Positions 18,260-26,100 of a DNA stretch of 64,000 nt are shown in pieces. Positions within the stretch are counted from its first letter, which is position 1. Each line of letters opens with the position of its first letter. Under the pieces are notes generated by a model. It saw only the letters and a program-made list of their open reading frames with translations. It searched no databases and was not told the DNA's origin. This DNA is from Alphaproteobacteria bacterium (GTDB lineage Bacteria > Pseudomonadota > Alphaproteobacteria > Sphingomonadales > Kordiimonadaceae). The stretch spans positions 1 to 64,000 of the forward strand of contig JABXIS010000036.1 of assembly GCA_013372975.1 (NCBI GenBank), given 5' to 3'. The position numbers and the translations under genes were made by a program.

Positions 18260-19018
18260 CTAGAAATCTTCGCCGACAATAGCGGGCGCTTCAAAAATCA
18301 GGGCATCCGCGTGCTCGCGCGCTATCTCTTCCATCTGTTTGGTGCGAACTGTCCATGTAAGGACAGGTTTTCCCTTATTCCGCCATTTGGTGCAGAAGGT
18401 ATTGGGCAGCAAATTCACGTCGCAGGCGATGAAATCGGGTTTGGTCTTGTGAACCGCAAGGCCTAGTGCCAGGCGGCTCTTGATGCCGAGGAGATAGTCT
18501 CTGCCAACGATAAGACCACGCGGATACTTGGGCATATAGGTTTTGAACCATTGAACGATGCGTGGATCAAAAGACATCACAGCCACAGGCCCGCGATACC
18601 CTTCGAATGAGTGGCGCACACCGGCACACAGCTTCTGGATGTCCATCTTGGGGTGGGACTTGATCTCGATAAACAGAGGTTGATGGCTGTCCACAGCGTC
18701 CATCACATCGGGCAGGCTGGGCATGGGCTGCCCGCTGGCACCGACGTTGAACTTTTTCAGTTGTTGAAAGCCCCACTGAGCCACAGCACCTGAGCCTTCG
18801 GTCATGCGCTCAAGCCTGTCGTCATGGAACACTACAATGATATCGTCGGATGTGGCGCGCACGTCGATTTCAACCGCATATCCGGCATGCACCGCATCTG
18901 ACACGGCAGCGACGGTATTTTCCTCCGCCATCGTGCCTGCTTTGAACAGCCCGCGGTGCGCGATATCCTTTTCAGTCAGCCAAGGGAATGAACGTTGGTT
19001 TTTCTTCTTCTCAGCCAT
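18260..19018 (-). CDS. Glycerophosphodiester phosphodiesterase
   Basis: GDPD enzymes split glycerophosphodiesters into glycerol 3-phosphate and an alcohol. The 252-residue protein shows IAHRGL (first catalytic His), EENTVAA, VEIDVRATSDDIIVVFHDD (Glu, Asp and second His) and PLFIEIKS. No signal peptide is present, so it acts in the cytosol, like UgpQ. Its ATG is one base after the RidA-family stop (TGATATG), consistent with translational coupling. Confidence 0.92.
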   Translation of the reverse strand: MAEKKKNQRSFPWLTEKDIAHRGLFKAGTMAEENTVAAVSDAVHAGYAVEIDVRATSDDIIVVFHDDRLERMTEGSGAVAQWGFQQLKKFNVGASGQPMPSLPDVMDAVDSHQPLFIEIKSHPKMDIQKLCAGVRHSFEGYRGPVAVMSFDPRIVQWFKTYMPKYPRGLIVGRDYLLGIKSRLALGLAVHKTKPDFIACDVNLLPNTFCTKWRNKGKPVLTWTVRTKQMEEIAREHADALIFEAPAIVGEDF

Positions 19019-19019
19019 A

Positions 19020-19484
19020 TCAGACCTTGATCTCAACAAGGGCATCAATCTCAACTGGCACGTTCAGCGGCAGCGCATTTACGCCAACAGCTGAACGGCT
19101 ATGGCGGCCCTTGTCGCCAAACACATCAACCATCAGGTCGCTCGCTGCATTGATCACCTGTGGCTGGCCCCCGAAACCGTCAACGCAGTTTACAAAGCCG
19201 CCAAGCTTTACAACACGAACCACCCGATCCAGGTCTCCGTCACAAGCGGCTTGCATCTGGGCCACCAGATTGATGGCACAAAGGCGAGCAGCTGCACGCG
19301 CATCATCCTCGGACACATCGGCCCCTACCTTGCCTTCAAAGGCAAGCTTGCCGTCTTTCATCGGGATTTGCCCTGAGATGCTGACAATATTGCCTGTGAG
19401 TACAAAAGGGACATAGTTCGCCACCGGAGCCACCGGGGTTGGAATCTCAAGACCAAGTTCGGTAAGACGTGCCTGAATGCTCAT
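19020..19484 (-). CDS. RidA-family protein
   Basis: The 154-residue protein belongs to the YjgF/YER057c/UK114 family. Visible features are FVLTGNIVSISGQIP, the region CAINLVAQMQAA, VVRVVKLGGFVN, and the C-terminal RSAVGVNALPLNVPVEIDALVEI with the conserved Arg and Glu. It is longer than canonical RidA (about 128), in the size class of the RidA subfamilies whose deaminase role is less sure. Canonical members hydrolyse reactive enamines. It is the first gene of a four-gene minus-strand operon. Confidence 0.88.
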   Translation of the reverse strand: MSIQARLTELGLEIPTPVAPVANYVPFVLTGNIVSISGQIPMKDGKLAFEGKVGADVSEDDARAAARLCAINLVAQMQAACDGDLDRVVRVVKLGGFVNCVDGFGGQPQVINAASDLMVDVFGDKGRHSRSAVGVNALPLNVPVEIDALVEIKV

Positions 19485-19546
19485 AAAATGCCTGCCTGAG
19501 TGAAAAAGCTAACTAACTTAAGCCCTTATAGCAAAGGGGGTGGTAT

Positions 19547-19569
19547 AAAAAAAGGGCCTTTGCAGGCCC
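19547..19569 (-). terminator. Terminator of the 19.6-kb diguanylate cyclase gene
   Basis: On the minus strand GGGCC, a six-base loop and GGCCC are followed by seven T. It lies 31 bases beyond the stop codon of the GGDEF gene and insulates it from the ridA-like operon. Confidence 0.8.
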
Positions 19570-19599
19570 CTTCCTGTAATTGGCTACTGGCCTTTAACC

Positions 19600-20304
19600 C
19601 TATGCCGACCGCAGATGTGCGCCCTTGCGAGTCTGCTTGTCGTGATACATGGCCTGGTCTGCGGCTTCGATCAGCACGGCAGGATCGGTAGCGCTATCAA
19701 ACGCATGAACGCCGATTGAGCATTTCACCGGAATGGTTGCGCCGCCATAGCGGACCTTACCCTTGTTGATCTCTTTCTGCAGCGCACGAAGGCGCATTTT
19801 ACCCTGTTCTTCGGAGCAACGTTTCAGGATCACCGCGAATTCATCCCCAGCAATTCGGGCGACCACATCGGAAGGGCGCACATGCTGTTTGAGGGCCTTT
19901 GCAACAAAACGCAACACGGCATCGCCAGCCATGTGACCATGAATATCGTTTACATCCTTGAAGCCATCCAGGTCGATGAAGCCAAGCACGCCGGTTTCAC
20001 CATGGCGAGCTGCTGCGGACAGTGTCTGGCCCAGTGCAGACCGAAGGCCGCGGCGGTTCGGAATACCGGTAAGCTCATCAGTGACGGAAAGTTGCTCGAG
20101 GAAAGAAATCCGCTCCTGTTGCTCGGACATACGCTGCTCGGCCGCAGCTGCATAGCTCAGCACCTCGGTGATCAGTTGCCATCCGGTGCTGTCAAACTTC
20201 ATTTCCGCGTTTGCGGCAGTTTGCATCAACTTGCTTGCAAGCTTGCTCACATACGGGTTGATTTCAGCCTTGTCGTTCAGCTTACCTGCGTTTTGCTCGA
20301 TCAT
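19600..20304 (-). CDS. Cytosolic GGDEF protein with AGDEF motif
   Basis: A soluble 234-residue protein: an N-terminal helical part (1-70), then a GGDEF domain (about 75-234) with DELTGIPNRRGL, GFIDLDGFKDVND, and the active-site loop ARIAGDEF. The first Gly of GGDEF is Ala; AGDEF cyclases that make c-di-GMP are known, so activity is plausible. An RxxD inhibitory site (RPSD) sits exactly five residues before the loop, suggesting product inhibition. GGAGAG precedes the chosen ATG; longer readings start inside dinB. Confidence 0.88.
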   Translation of the reverse strand: MIEQNAGKLNDKAEINPYVSKLASKLMQTAANAEMKFDSTGWQLITEVLSYAAAAEQRMSEQQERISFLEQLSVTDELTGIPNRRGLRSALGQTLSAAARHGETGVLGFIDLDGFKDVNDIHGHMAGDAVLRFVAKALKQHVRPSDVVARIAGDEFAVILKRCSEEQGKMRLRALQKEINKGKVRYGGATIPVKCSIGVHAFDSATDPAVLIEAADQAMYHDKQTRKGAHLRSA

Positions 20305-20386
20305 GCTTCTCTCCAAAAAATACACATGGAGAACAAAGCAAGTCCTATGCCATTGGTTTTGTTTTGTTAAGTATTTGAAATATAAA

Positions 20387-21706
20387 TTAATTTTTCTTGT
20401 CGCTGGCTGGCTGGGAAGCTTTTGCCGAGATGCCGGAGCGTCCTTTGACAATTGCTGCCGTGCCAAATTTGCCGCGTAGGGCGTCCATGGCCTTTTCTGC
20501 GGCTTGTCTTTTTGTCCGTTGGGGTTCGATCAGGTCAGGCTGGTCTGCTTCCGTTAGCGGTCTGAAATGGCTTACGCCGATGCCAATCAGGCGGTATGGG
20601 GTCCCATCGCACAAAGGCTTCAAAAGTTGTTGGCCTACCTCGAACAAGGTGCCTGCCAGTTGGGTGGCGCCGTCCACCGTGCGCGAACGGGTGATGATGC
20701 GGTGCATACTGGTCTTGAGTTTGAGTGTGATTGTAATGCCGGCAAGCTCCTTGCGTTTCAGGTCAAAGGACACCGCCTCACAAAGTCCCCACAGGCGTTC
20801 TTCAAGGGAAGCATAGTCGGCCAGGTCCTTGTCCAATGTACGTTCGCTTGAAACGCTTTTGGTTTCTGATGAGGTGCTTACCCGGCGTGTATCAATGCCG
20901 CGAGACAGGCGGTAAAGGCGCTGCCCGGTTTCGCCATAGCGCCGAATGAGGGTGCTTTCCTCCATTGTCTGCAGCTGGCTAATTTCGCTCAGGCCGTCTT
21001 TAGACAAGGTTTTGGCTGTCTTGGCCCCTATGCCGTATATGCGTGTGATGGGCAAGCCCGCGAGGATAGCAGTCTTGTCACCTTCTCCAATAACCGTGAA
21101 GCCTCTGGGCTTGTCCATATCGGACGCCAGTTTGGCCAAAAACTTATTGGGGGCGAGCCCGACCGAAACAGTGATGCCCACCTCACGCTCAACGTCCTGC
21201 GCAAATTTTGCGAGTTGGCTGGCGGGCGGCGCGCCTGCCAAACGGTCTGTGCCTGAAAGATCGAGAAAAGCCTCGTCGATCGACAGGGGCTCCACAAGCG
21301 GGGTGAGGTCTCGCATCATGGCACGTACCTGATGCCCCACTTCTTGATACAGTTTCATGCGCGGTTTCAGGAACACAGCGTCAGGGCACAGTTTTTTGGC
21401 CTTATAGGATGGCATAGCCGAGCGTACGCCGCTCATGCGGGCAATATAACAGCAGGTGGAAACCACCCCCCTGTGGCCGCCACCGATTATTACGGGTTTT
21501 GAGGCCAGTTCAGGGTTGTCGCGTTTTTCGATCGATGCATAGAAAGCATCGCAATCGATGTGTGCGATGGTCAGGTCAAACAATTCCGGGTGCGAAATAA
21601 CCCGTGATCGCGAACATTCCGGGCAGGGCGCAGGGCCTTCGAACCTGTGCAGGCACTGGCGGCACAGGCTTATGGGAAGAATGTCTTGTGTGCCAGCGTC
21701 CTGCAT
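20387..21706 (-). CDS. dinB: DNA polymerase IV with N-terminal cysteine cluster
   Basis: A Y-family translesion polymerase of 439 residues. IAHIDCDAFYASIE carries the first catalytic Asp and the steric gate region, and SIDEAFLDL has the Asp-Glu pair. The helix-hairpin-helix follows (IYGIGAKTAKTL), then the little-finger domain. Before the polymerase, residues about 15-35 hold four Cys (CRQCLHRF and CPEC), probably a zinc ribbon common in alphaproteobacterial Pol IV. It starts two bases after the HAD gene, so the pair are probably translated together. No beta-clamp motif could be assigned with certainty at the C-terminus. Confidence 0.93.
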   Translation of the reverse strand: MQDAGTQDILPISLCRQCLHRFEGPAPCPECSRSRVISHPELFDLTIAHIDCDAFYASIEKRDNPELASKPVIIGGGHRGVVSTCCYIARMSGVRSAMPSYKAKKLCPDAVFLKPRMKLYQEVGHQVRAMMRDLTPLVEPLSIDEAFLDLSGTDRLAGAPPASQLAKFAQDVEREVGITVSVGLAPNKFLAKLASDMDKPRGFTVIGEGDKTAILAGLPITRIYGIGAKTAKTLSKDGLSEISQLQTMEESTLIRRYGETGQRLYRLSRGIDTRRVSTSSETKSVSSERTLDKDLADYASLEERLWGLCEAVSFDLKRKELAGITITLKLKTSMHRIITRSRTVDGATQLAGTLFEVGQQLLKPLCDGTPYRLIGIGVSHFRPLTEADQPDLIEPQRTKRQAAEKAMDALRGKFGTAAIVKGRSGISAKASQPASDKKN

Positions 21707-21708
21707 CG

Positions 21709-22350
21709 CTACCGGTCCAGCAGGGTGTTCAGGTGGGTTTCCAGAGCAGGCCATTCATTAAAGCGGGCGTGGGCATCCGGCGCTTTGCCAATCATGGCTG
21801 CAAGGCGTGGGTCACCCACAAAATGTATCAGATGCATATCGGGTGCGTGGGCAGCCACGGAGGCGATCTGGGGCGGCAGGTCGTCCACAAAAATCGATTG
21901 GGCCTGTATTGCGCCTGCAAGCCGTGTTGCGGCCGGGCCTTTGTCGCCCTTGTTGGAAAGAACGGGGTAATCGAGGCCATTTTCTCGAAGACTGGCTTCC
22001 CGACGGGCCCGGCAATGGGCAGGCACATTTGACAGAATCACAATCTGATACTGTTTCGCGAGACGATCCAGCGCGTCCGAAGCACCCGGTATCAAGGGCA
22101 CATCATCAACGCAGTTATCGAAAAAGCTGGCGATCATGCCCCGCACATCGTCGGCGGGCGCAGGTGTTACTGCATCCTGCCAATAGATATTCCCTGTAAG
22201 CTGAAAGCTCGTGAGCCGGAGTTCGGCGCCGATATCCAGCAAATGTTGTTCCAGCCTCTCCACGAATCTGAGCAAAACTTCGTCAGCATCCAGCAACAGA
22301 AGCGGCCGATCGGGCGAAAGTGTCGGCAGCAATGTGTCGATATCGGTCAT
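21709..22350 (-). CDS. HAD-superfamily hydrolase
   Basis: Motif I is LLLDADEVLL (nucleophile Asp), motif II VILSNVP, motif III the Lys in SNKGDKGP and motif IV FVDDLPPQ, so all four HAD elements are present in 213 residues. The cap is a small helical insert between motifs I and II. The substrate is unknown. It sits between DUF3572 and dinB, seven and two bases away, as one operon. The start is the ATG just downstream of the DUF3572 stop codon. Confidence 0.85.
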   Translation of the reverse strand: MTDIDTLLPTLSPDRPLLLLDADEVLLRFVERLEQHLLDIGAELRLTSFQLTGNIYWQDAVTPAPADDVRGMIASFFDNCVDDVPLIPGASDALDRLAKQYQIVILSNVPAHCRARREASLRENGLDYPVLSNKGDKGPAATRLAGAIQAQSIFVDDLPPQIASVAAHAPDMHLIHFVGDPRLAAMIGKAPDAHARFNEWPALETHLNTLLDR

Positions 22351-22357
22351 CGCTGTG

Positions 22358-22633
22358 TCACCATTCCTGTCCCTGGCCGCCGCCAAGAGTGCGCCATGCT
22401 GTCACAAGGCTTTCCGGTTTTTCGCCTATGGTTTCGGCGCAGGCAACAAGGTCTGGCTCAAAGCCCACCAGAAATTCCAGCACCGATGCAAGGAAGGCAT
22501 TGTCCTCAATCCTGGCCCTGATTTCGTCGGCATCTACCCCAGAAAGCGCCATGAAACGGTCTCGCAGGGCATCCTCCGCCAAAATAAAGGCGGCGCTATT
22601 GAGGGCAATAGCTTGTGCTATGTCTGGAGTCAT
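22358..22633 (-). CDS. DUF3572-family protein
   Basis: A small 91-residue helical protein matching my memory of DUF3572: an AQAIALNSAAFILAED opening helix, ALSGVDADEIR, and FLASVLEFLVGFEPDLVACAE. Family members are confined to alphaproteobacteria and have no known function. It lies back-to-back with divK, an arrangement seen in other alphaproteobacteria. GAGGACACA precedes the ATG. Confidence 0.8.
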   Translation of the reverse strand: MTPDIAQAIALNSAAFILAEDALRDRFMALSGVDADEIRARIEDNAFLASVLEFLVGFEPDLVACAETIGEKPESLVTAWRTLGGGQGQEW

Positions 22634-22766
22634 TGTGTCCTCGTGCCTGCGATTATTCTTGAGCTCATTGCTTCTATTCTCCCAAATTCCGGGGCTGAGG
22701 GAAATGGCTTTTTGGGCACACGCGCTGTCTTTTATCGGAAAATTGGAATTTAATCCCTTGACGGGC

Positions 22767-22796
22767 TTGTCTTTTTATCAAAAGCACGCCTATTAT
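22767..22796 (+). promoter_or_regulatory. Candidate promoter of divK-pleD
   Basis: TTGTCT and TATTAT are separated by 18 bases, 54 bases before the divK ATG. No full CtrA motif (TTAA-N7-TTAA) is visible in 22634-22849. Confidence 0.5.
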
Positions 22797-22849
22797 TTGT
22801 TGGTTGGGTAAAGAACCAAAGCGCCTTGTGGAGGGGCCAGGGGAACCGT

Positions 22850-23215
22850 ATGGGTAAAAAGATCCTGATTGTCGAAGACAACGAACTCAATATGAAGTTG
22901 TTTTGCGATCTTTTAGAAGCTCACGATTATGAGACGATCCAGACGCGGGACGGTATGGCTGCCCTTGATCTGGCGCGTGAGCACAATCCTGACCTGATCC
23001 TGATGGACATTCAGTTGCCGGAGGTATCCGGGCTGGAGGTCACCAAATGGCTGAAGGAAGACGAAGACCTGAGGAAGATTCCTGTGGTTGCCGTAACTGC
23101 CTTTGCCATGAAGGGTGACGAGGAAAAAATCAGGGAAGGCGGGTGTGAGGCCTATATCGCCAAACCTATTTCCGTGGGACATTTCCTCGAGACCGTAAAA
23201 CAGTTCGTAGGGTAG
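22850..23215 (+). CDS. divK: Single-domain response regulator DivK
   Basis: A 121-residue receiver with no output domain. The acidic residues E9-D10, phosphoacceptor D53 ([10 protein letters not shown]), a Thr in VTAFAM and the Lys in YIAKPIS are intact. In Caulobacter, DivK shuttles phosphate signals between PleC and DivJ and binds DivL to restrain CtrA. Placement just before pleD (six bases) is the classical operon. The ATG follows AGGGGAACC. Confidence 0.96.
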   Translation: MGKKILIVEDNELNMKLFCDLLEAHDYETIQTRDGMAALDLAREHNPDLILMDIQLPEVSGLEVTKWLKEDEDLRKIPVVAVTAFAMKGDEEKIREGGCEAYIAKPISVGHFLETVKQFVG

Positions 23216-23221
23216 GGTGCG

Positions 23222-24604
23222 ATGACAGCGCGCGTGCTGGTGGTTGATGACGTTCCGCCGAACGTCAAGCTTCTTGAGGCTAAGCTTACAAGTGAATATT
23301 TTGACGTGCTGACTGCTTTCAGTGGGCCCGAAGCGCTGGATGTAATCAGCCGCGAACACCCGGATATCATCCTTCTGGATGTGATGATGCCGGGCATGGA
23401 CGGTTTTGAGGTTTGCCGCCGGATCAAGGCAGACGCCGCAACCGCCCATATTCCCGTTGTTATGGTGACAGCGCTTGACCAGCCATCCGACCGGGTGGCG
23501 GGGCTTGAGGCTGGCGCCGATGATTTCCTGACCAAGCCGGTGCAGGATCTGGCGCTGTTTGCGCGTGTGCGGTCGCTGGTTCGCCTGAAGGTGATGATGG
23601 ACGAGCTCCGCAACCGGGAAGCTACCGGTGCCAGCCTTGGCTGGGAAAGCGAAGACGAGCCTACGCTTGACGTAACGGCGCCAACAGATGGATCGATCCT
23701 GATCGTGGATGAACAGGAGCGGGTGATGGAGCGTATCGCCAGGGCGCTTGACGGTGTCGGCGAACTGACCTTCATGGCCGGCGGCGAAGACGCAGCAGAG
23801 CGGGCGCGTGAGAAGAATTTTGATCTGATTATCGTTTCCCTGACCATGCGCAACACTGATGGTCTGCGCGTGTGTTCAAAACTGCGCAGCTTTGAGGAAA
23901 CGCGCCATGTTCCCATCCTTGTGATGGTGGATGACGGCAATACCAAGCTTTTGGTGCGTGCCATGGAAATGGGGGTGAATGATTATGTTGTTCGCCCTGT
24001 GGACCGGATGGAGTTTCTCGCGCGGGTGAAAACCCAACTGAAGCGCAAACGTTATGCCGACAAGCTTTGGGAAAACTTCCATCTTTCCATGCAGTTGGCC
24101 ACAACAGATGCTGTGACCGGCCTGTATAACCGCCACTATCTGACAAGCCATCTTGAAACCCGCCTGCAGGCAGCACAAAGCTCTGGTAAAGCGCTGAGTG
24201 TGCTGATGATGGATATCGATCACTTCAAACGTGTGAACGATACCTATGGCCATGCGGTGGGCGATCTGGTCCTGAAGGAATTTGCTGTCAGAATCGGCAA
24301 GAACATTCGGGGTGTGGATCTGGCTGCGCGTTATGGCGGTGAAGAGTTTGTGGTGATGATGCCGGAAACTTCCACCGACTGGGCTTTCATGATCGGTGAT
24401 CGCTTGCGTCAGGAAGTGGGCGAAAACCCGTTCGATGTGGGGGCCGCAGACGGCCCTCTCACGGTAACTGTATCGATTGGTGTTGCCACCAGTGTCGATG
24501 GCCAAAGTCCTTCAGCGCTTTTGGAAGCTGCAGACAAGGCGCTTTATGAAGCCAAGGAAAGTGGCCGCAATCAGGTTATCATTGCCGAGGCAAACCGGCC
24601 TTAG
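23222..24604 (+). CDS. pleD: Response-regulator diguanylate cyclase PleD
   Basis: Order: receiver 1 (phospho-Asp D53 in IILLDVMMPG), adaptor receiver 2 lacking the Asp (IIVSLTMRNTDG), then a GGDEF domain with YGGEEF and a tidy I-site (RGVD) five residues before it. Phosphorylation by the cell-cycle kinases drives dimerisation and c-di-GMP synthesis, controlling the flagellated-to-stalked transition in Caulobacter. Length (460) is as expected. Its TAG stop overlaps the convergent darcynin stop by three bases. Confidence 0.96.
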   Translation: MTARVLVVDDVPPNVKLLEAKLTSEYFDVLTAFSGPEALDVISREHPDIILLDVMMPGMDGFEVCRRIKADAATAHIPVVMVTALDQPSDRVAGLEAGADDFLTKPVQDLALFARVRSLVRLKVMMDELRNREATGASLGWESEDEPTLDVTAPTDGSILIVDEQERVMERIARALDGVGELTFMAGGEDAAERAREKNFDLIIVSLTMRNTDGLRVCSKLRSFEETRHVPILVMVDDGNTKLLVRAMEMGVNDYVVRPVDRMEFLARVKTQLKRKRYADKLWENFHLSMQLATTDAVTGLYNRHYLTSHLETRLQAAQSSGKALSVLMMDIDHFKRVNDTYGHAVGDLVLKEFAVRIGKNIRGVDLAARYGGEEFVVMMPETSTDWAFMIGDRLRQEVGENPFDVGAADGPLTVTVSIGVATSVDGQSPSALLEAADKALYEAKESGRNQVIIAEANRP

Positions 24605-24969
24605 GCAGCACCCTTTCTCTTGCTTCTCGATTCCAGCAATGCCTCATAGGCTTTATAGCCCTCTTCGATTGCCGGAATGATCTCTTTGATCTCGAAATAG
24701 GGCACTGTGAACAGTGGCGTATCCCTGAAAGCCTCCATGATGAAATTATGGTGCATCAGGCTGTCAGCTTCGATCATCATCACGTCTGTACAGGTGGCAG
24801 TGAAGGCCTCTGCATCAAAAAAACGGAAGGAGAAGGGCCCTGCCAGCGTCATGGCCGCCGCGATCGCATCTTCGGCTTCCTTCTCCCTGCTTTCTCGCGA
24901 TAGCGCCAGCCAGGCAGGCAGGGTTTTAAGAAGGATGAAGACTGTGAGTTTTTCTTGTGACGTTGTCAT
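24601..24969 (-). CDS. Darcynin-family protein
   Basis: The 122-residue protein opens with LTVFILLKTLPAWLALSRESRE, which I recognise as the darcynin domain (PF17074), a small ferredoxin-like fold of unknown function. FSFRFFDAEAFTATCTDVMMIEA continues the core. There is no signal peptide. It is divergent from a TetR gene, and the gap between them holds a palindrome, so the TetR probably controls it. Confidence 0.75.
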   Translation of the reverse strand: MTTSQEKLTVFILLKTLPAWLALSRESREKEAEDAIAAAMTLAGPFSFRFFDAEAFTATCTDVMMIEADSLMHHNFIMEAFRDTPLFTVPYFEIKEIIPAIEEGYKAYEALLESRSKRKGAA

Positions 24970-25003
24970 GGTAAATCCTTGATTTGCTGCGTGTTATCAA
25001 AAT

Positions 25004-25025
25004 AATATGAGCAAATATTCATATT
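25004..25025. promoter_or_regulatory. Palindrome between darcynin and tetR (candidate operator)
   Basis: AATATGA, eight bases, TCATATT form a perfect 7-bp inverted repeat of 22 bases total, typical of TetR-family operators, in the 80-base gap between two divergent genes. Confidence 0.6.
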
Positions 25026-25049
25026 CGTAAACTCGCATTCAAGGTGCCG

Positions 25050-25667
25050 ATGACTGGTGTGAAAACGGTAAGGAAACAGCCACGTCAAAGCCGGTCGCGC
25101 GCAACGGTTGATGCTATTCTGGAGGCTGCTGCTCGCATTCTGGAAACCGCAGGTTTTGACGCACTCAATACCAATGCCATCGCCGCGAAGGCGGGAGTGA
25201 GTATTGGCTCGCTCTATCAATATTTCCCGTCCCGGCAGGTGATTGTGGCAGAGCTGGTACGGCGGGAGCGTACAGCCTTGGGGCAGGCGGTCGACGGCCT
25301 GTTTGAAAGGCGGGAAGCGCTCAGTTGGGCTGAGATGCGCCTGCGGCTTATCCGAGTTGCGGTAGATCATCAACTTGCGCGACCTCGGCTTGCCCGCGCG
25401 CTTGAATATGCCGAAGATCTATTAGAGATGGACGAGACTTCAGGCTTCGTTCTGTCGCTGGACGAAAGGCTTGTTGCTATTCTGGCCTATTATAAAATGC
25501 CTTCGAGCCTTCAGGTGGCGCAGGACCTTGCAGCGCTGGTGCGCGGCATCGCGGATACAGCCGGATTACGCGGCGAAGAGGATGCTGACGCGCTGGCCCT
25601 GCGAATTGGGTATGCAGTTGATGGTTATCTGATGGGGGTGGCTGCGCAGACCGGTGCGGGCCAATAA
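25050..25667 (+). CDS. TetR-family transcriptional regulator
   Basis: Residues about 10-60 form the TetR_N helix-turn-helix (ATVDAILEAAARILETAGF, NTNAIAAKAGVSIGSLYQYFPSR); the rest is a helical ligand-binding domain. AAGG lies five bases before the ATG at 25050; a GTG six bases earlier is also possible. Divergence from the darcynin gene and the palindrome between them argue for local repression, including of itself. It ends at a terminator shared with rpmG. Confidence 0.9.
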   Translation: MTGVKTVRKQPRQSRSRATVDAILEAAARILETAGFDALNTNAIAAKAGVSIGSLYQYFPSRQVIVAELVRRERTALGQAVDGLFERREALSWAEMRLRLIRVAVDHQLARPRLARALEYAEDLLEMDETSGFVLSLDERLVAILAYYKMPSSLQVAQDLAALVRGIADTAGLRGEEDADALALRIGYAVDGYLMGVAAQTGAGQ

Positions 25668-25702
25668 AAAACGCCGCAGCCTATGGTGGGGCGCGGCGTT
25701 TT
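25668..25702. terminator. Bidirectional terminator between tetR and rpmG
   Basis: AAAACGCCGC and GCGGCGTTTT form a 10-bp stem; A and T tracts flank both sides, so it serves both convergent genes. Confidence 0.88.
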
Positions 25703-25724
25703 CAGATCATAGCGGATGCCAAGA

Positions 25725-25892
25725 TTATTTAATCTTCGCTTCCTTGAACTCTACGTGCTTGCGAACAACCGGGTCATACTTGCGCAGGACCATTTTCTCG
25801 GTCAATGTCCGCGGATTCTTTTTGGTCACGTAGTAGTAGCCGGTATCCGCAGTGCTAACCAGCTTGATCTTGATGCTGGACGGCTTTGCCAT
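25725..25892 (-). CDS. rpmG: 50S ribosomal protein L33
   Basis: The 55-residue protein matches bacterial L33 ([36 protein letters not shown]). It has no Cys, so it is the zinc-independent C-minus form like E. coli L33. GGAG precedes the chosen ATG; a longer frame from 25967 is not credible. In many alphaproteobacteria rpmG follows divK-pleD; here darcynin and tetR intervene. Confidence 0.97.
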   Translation of the reverse strand: MAKPSSIKIKLVSTADTGYYYVTKKNPRTLTEKMVLRKYDPVVRKHVEFKEAKIK

Positions 25893-26039
25893 CGTATTTA
25901 CTCCAAGAAAACAGTGTTCATGGCCGCGCATTTGCGACCGTGTTGAGCGCGCAAAATACCCACACATGCCCTAAAGTCAAGCGCTGTTTCACTGAATCGA
26001 GATAATTTTTCTGCGTCTTTGCAAATCTTGGCCAAGATG

Positions 26040-26054
26040 CTAACGCTCGGGTAA
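26040..26054 (+). promoter_or_regulatory. Candidate CtrA-like site upstream of the Hpt gene
   Basis: CTAA-N7-GTAA resembles the CtrA consensus TTAA-N7-TTAA with one mismatch in each half; a GAATC methylation-type site lies at 25994-25998. Both are upstream of a phosphotransfer-like gene. Confidence 0.3.
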
Positions 26055-26100
26055 CCATTTCTGTGTCACAAGGGTGTGGCAACCAGTTGAAGGTAAAAGT

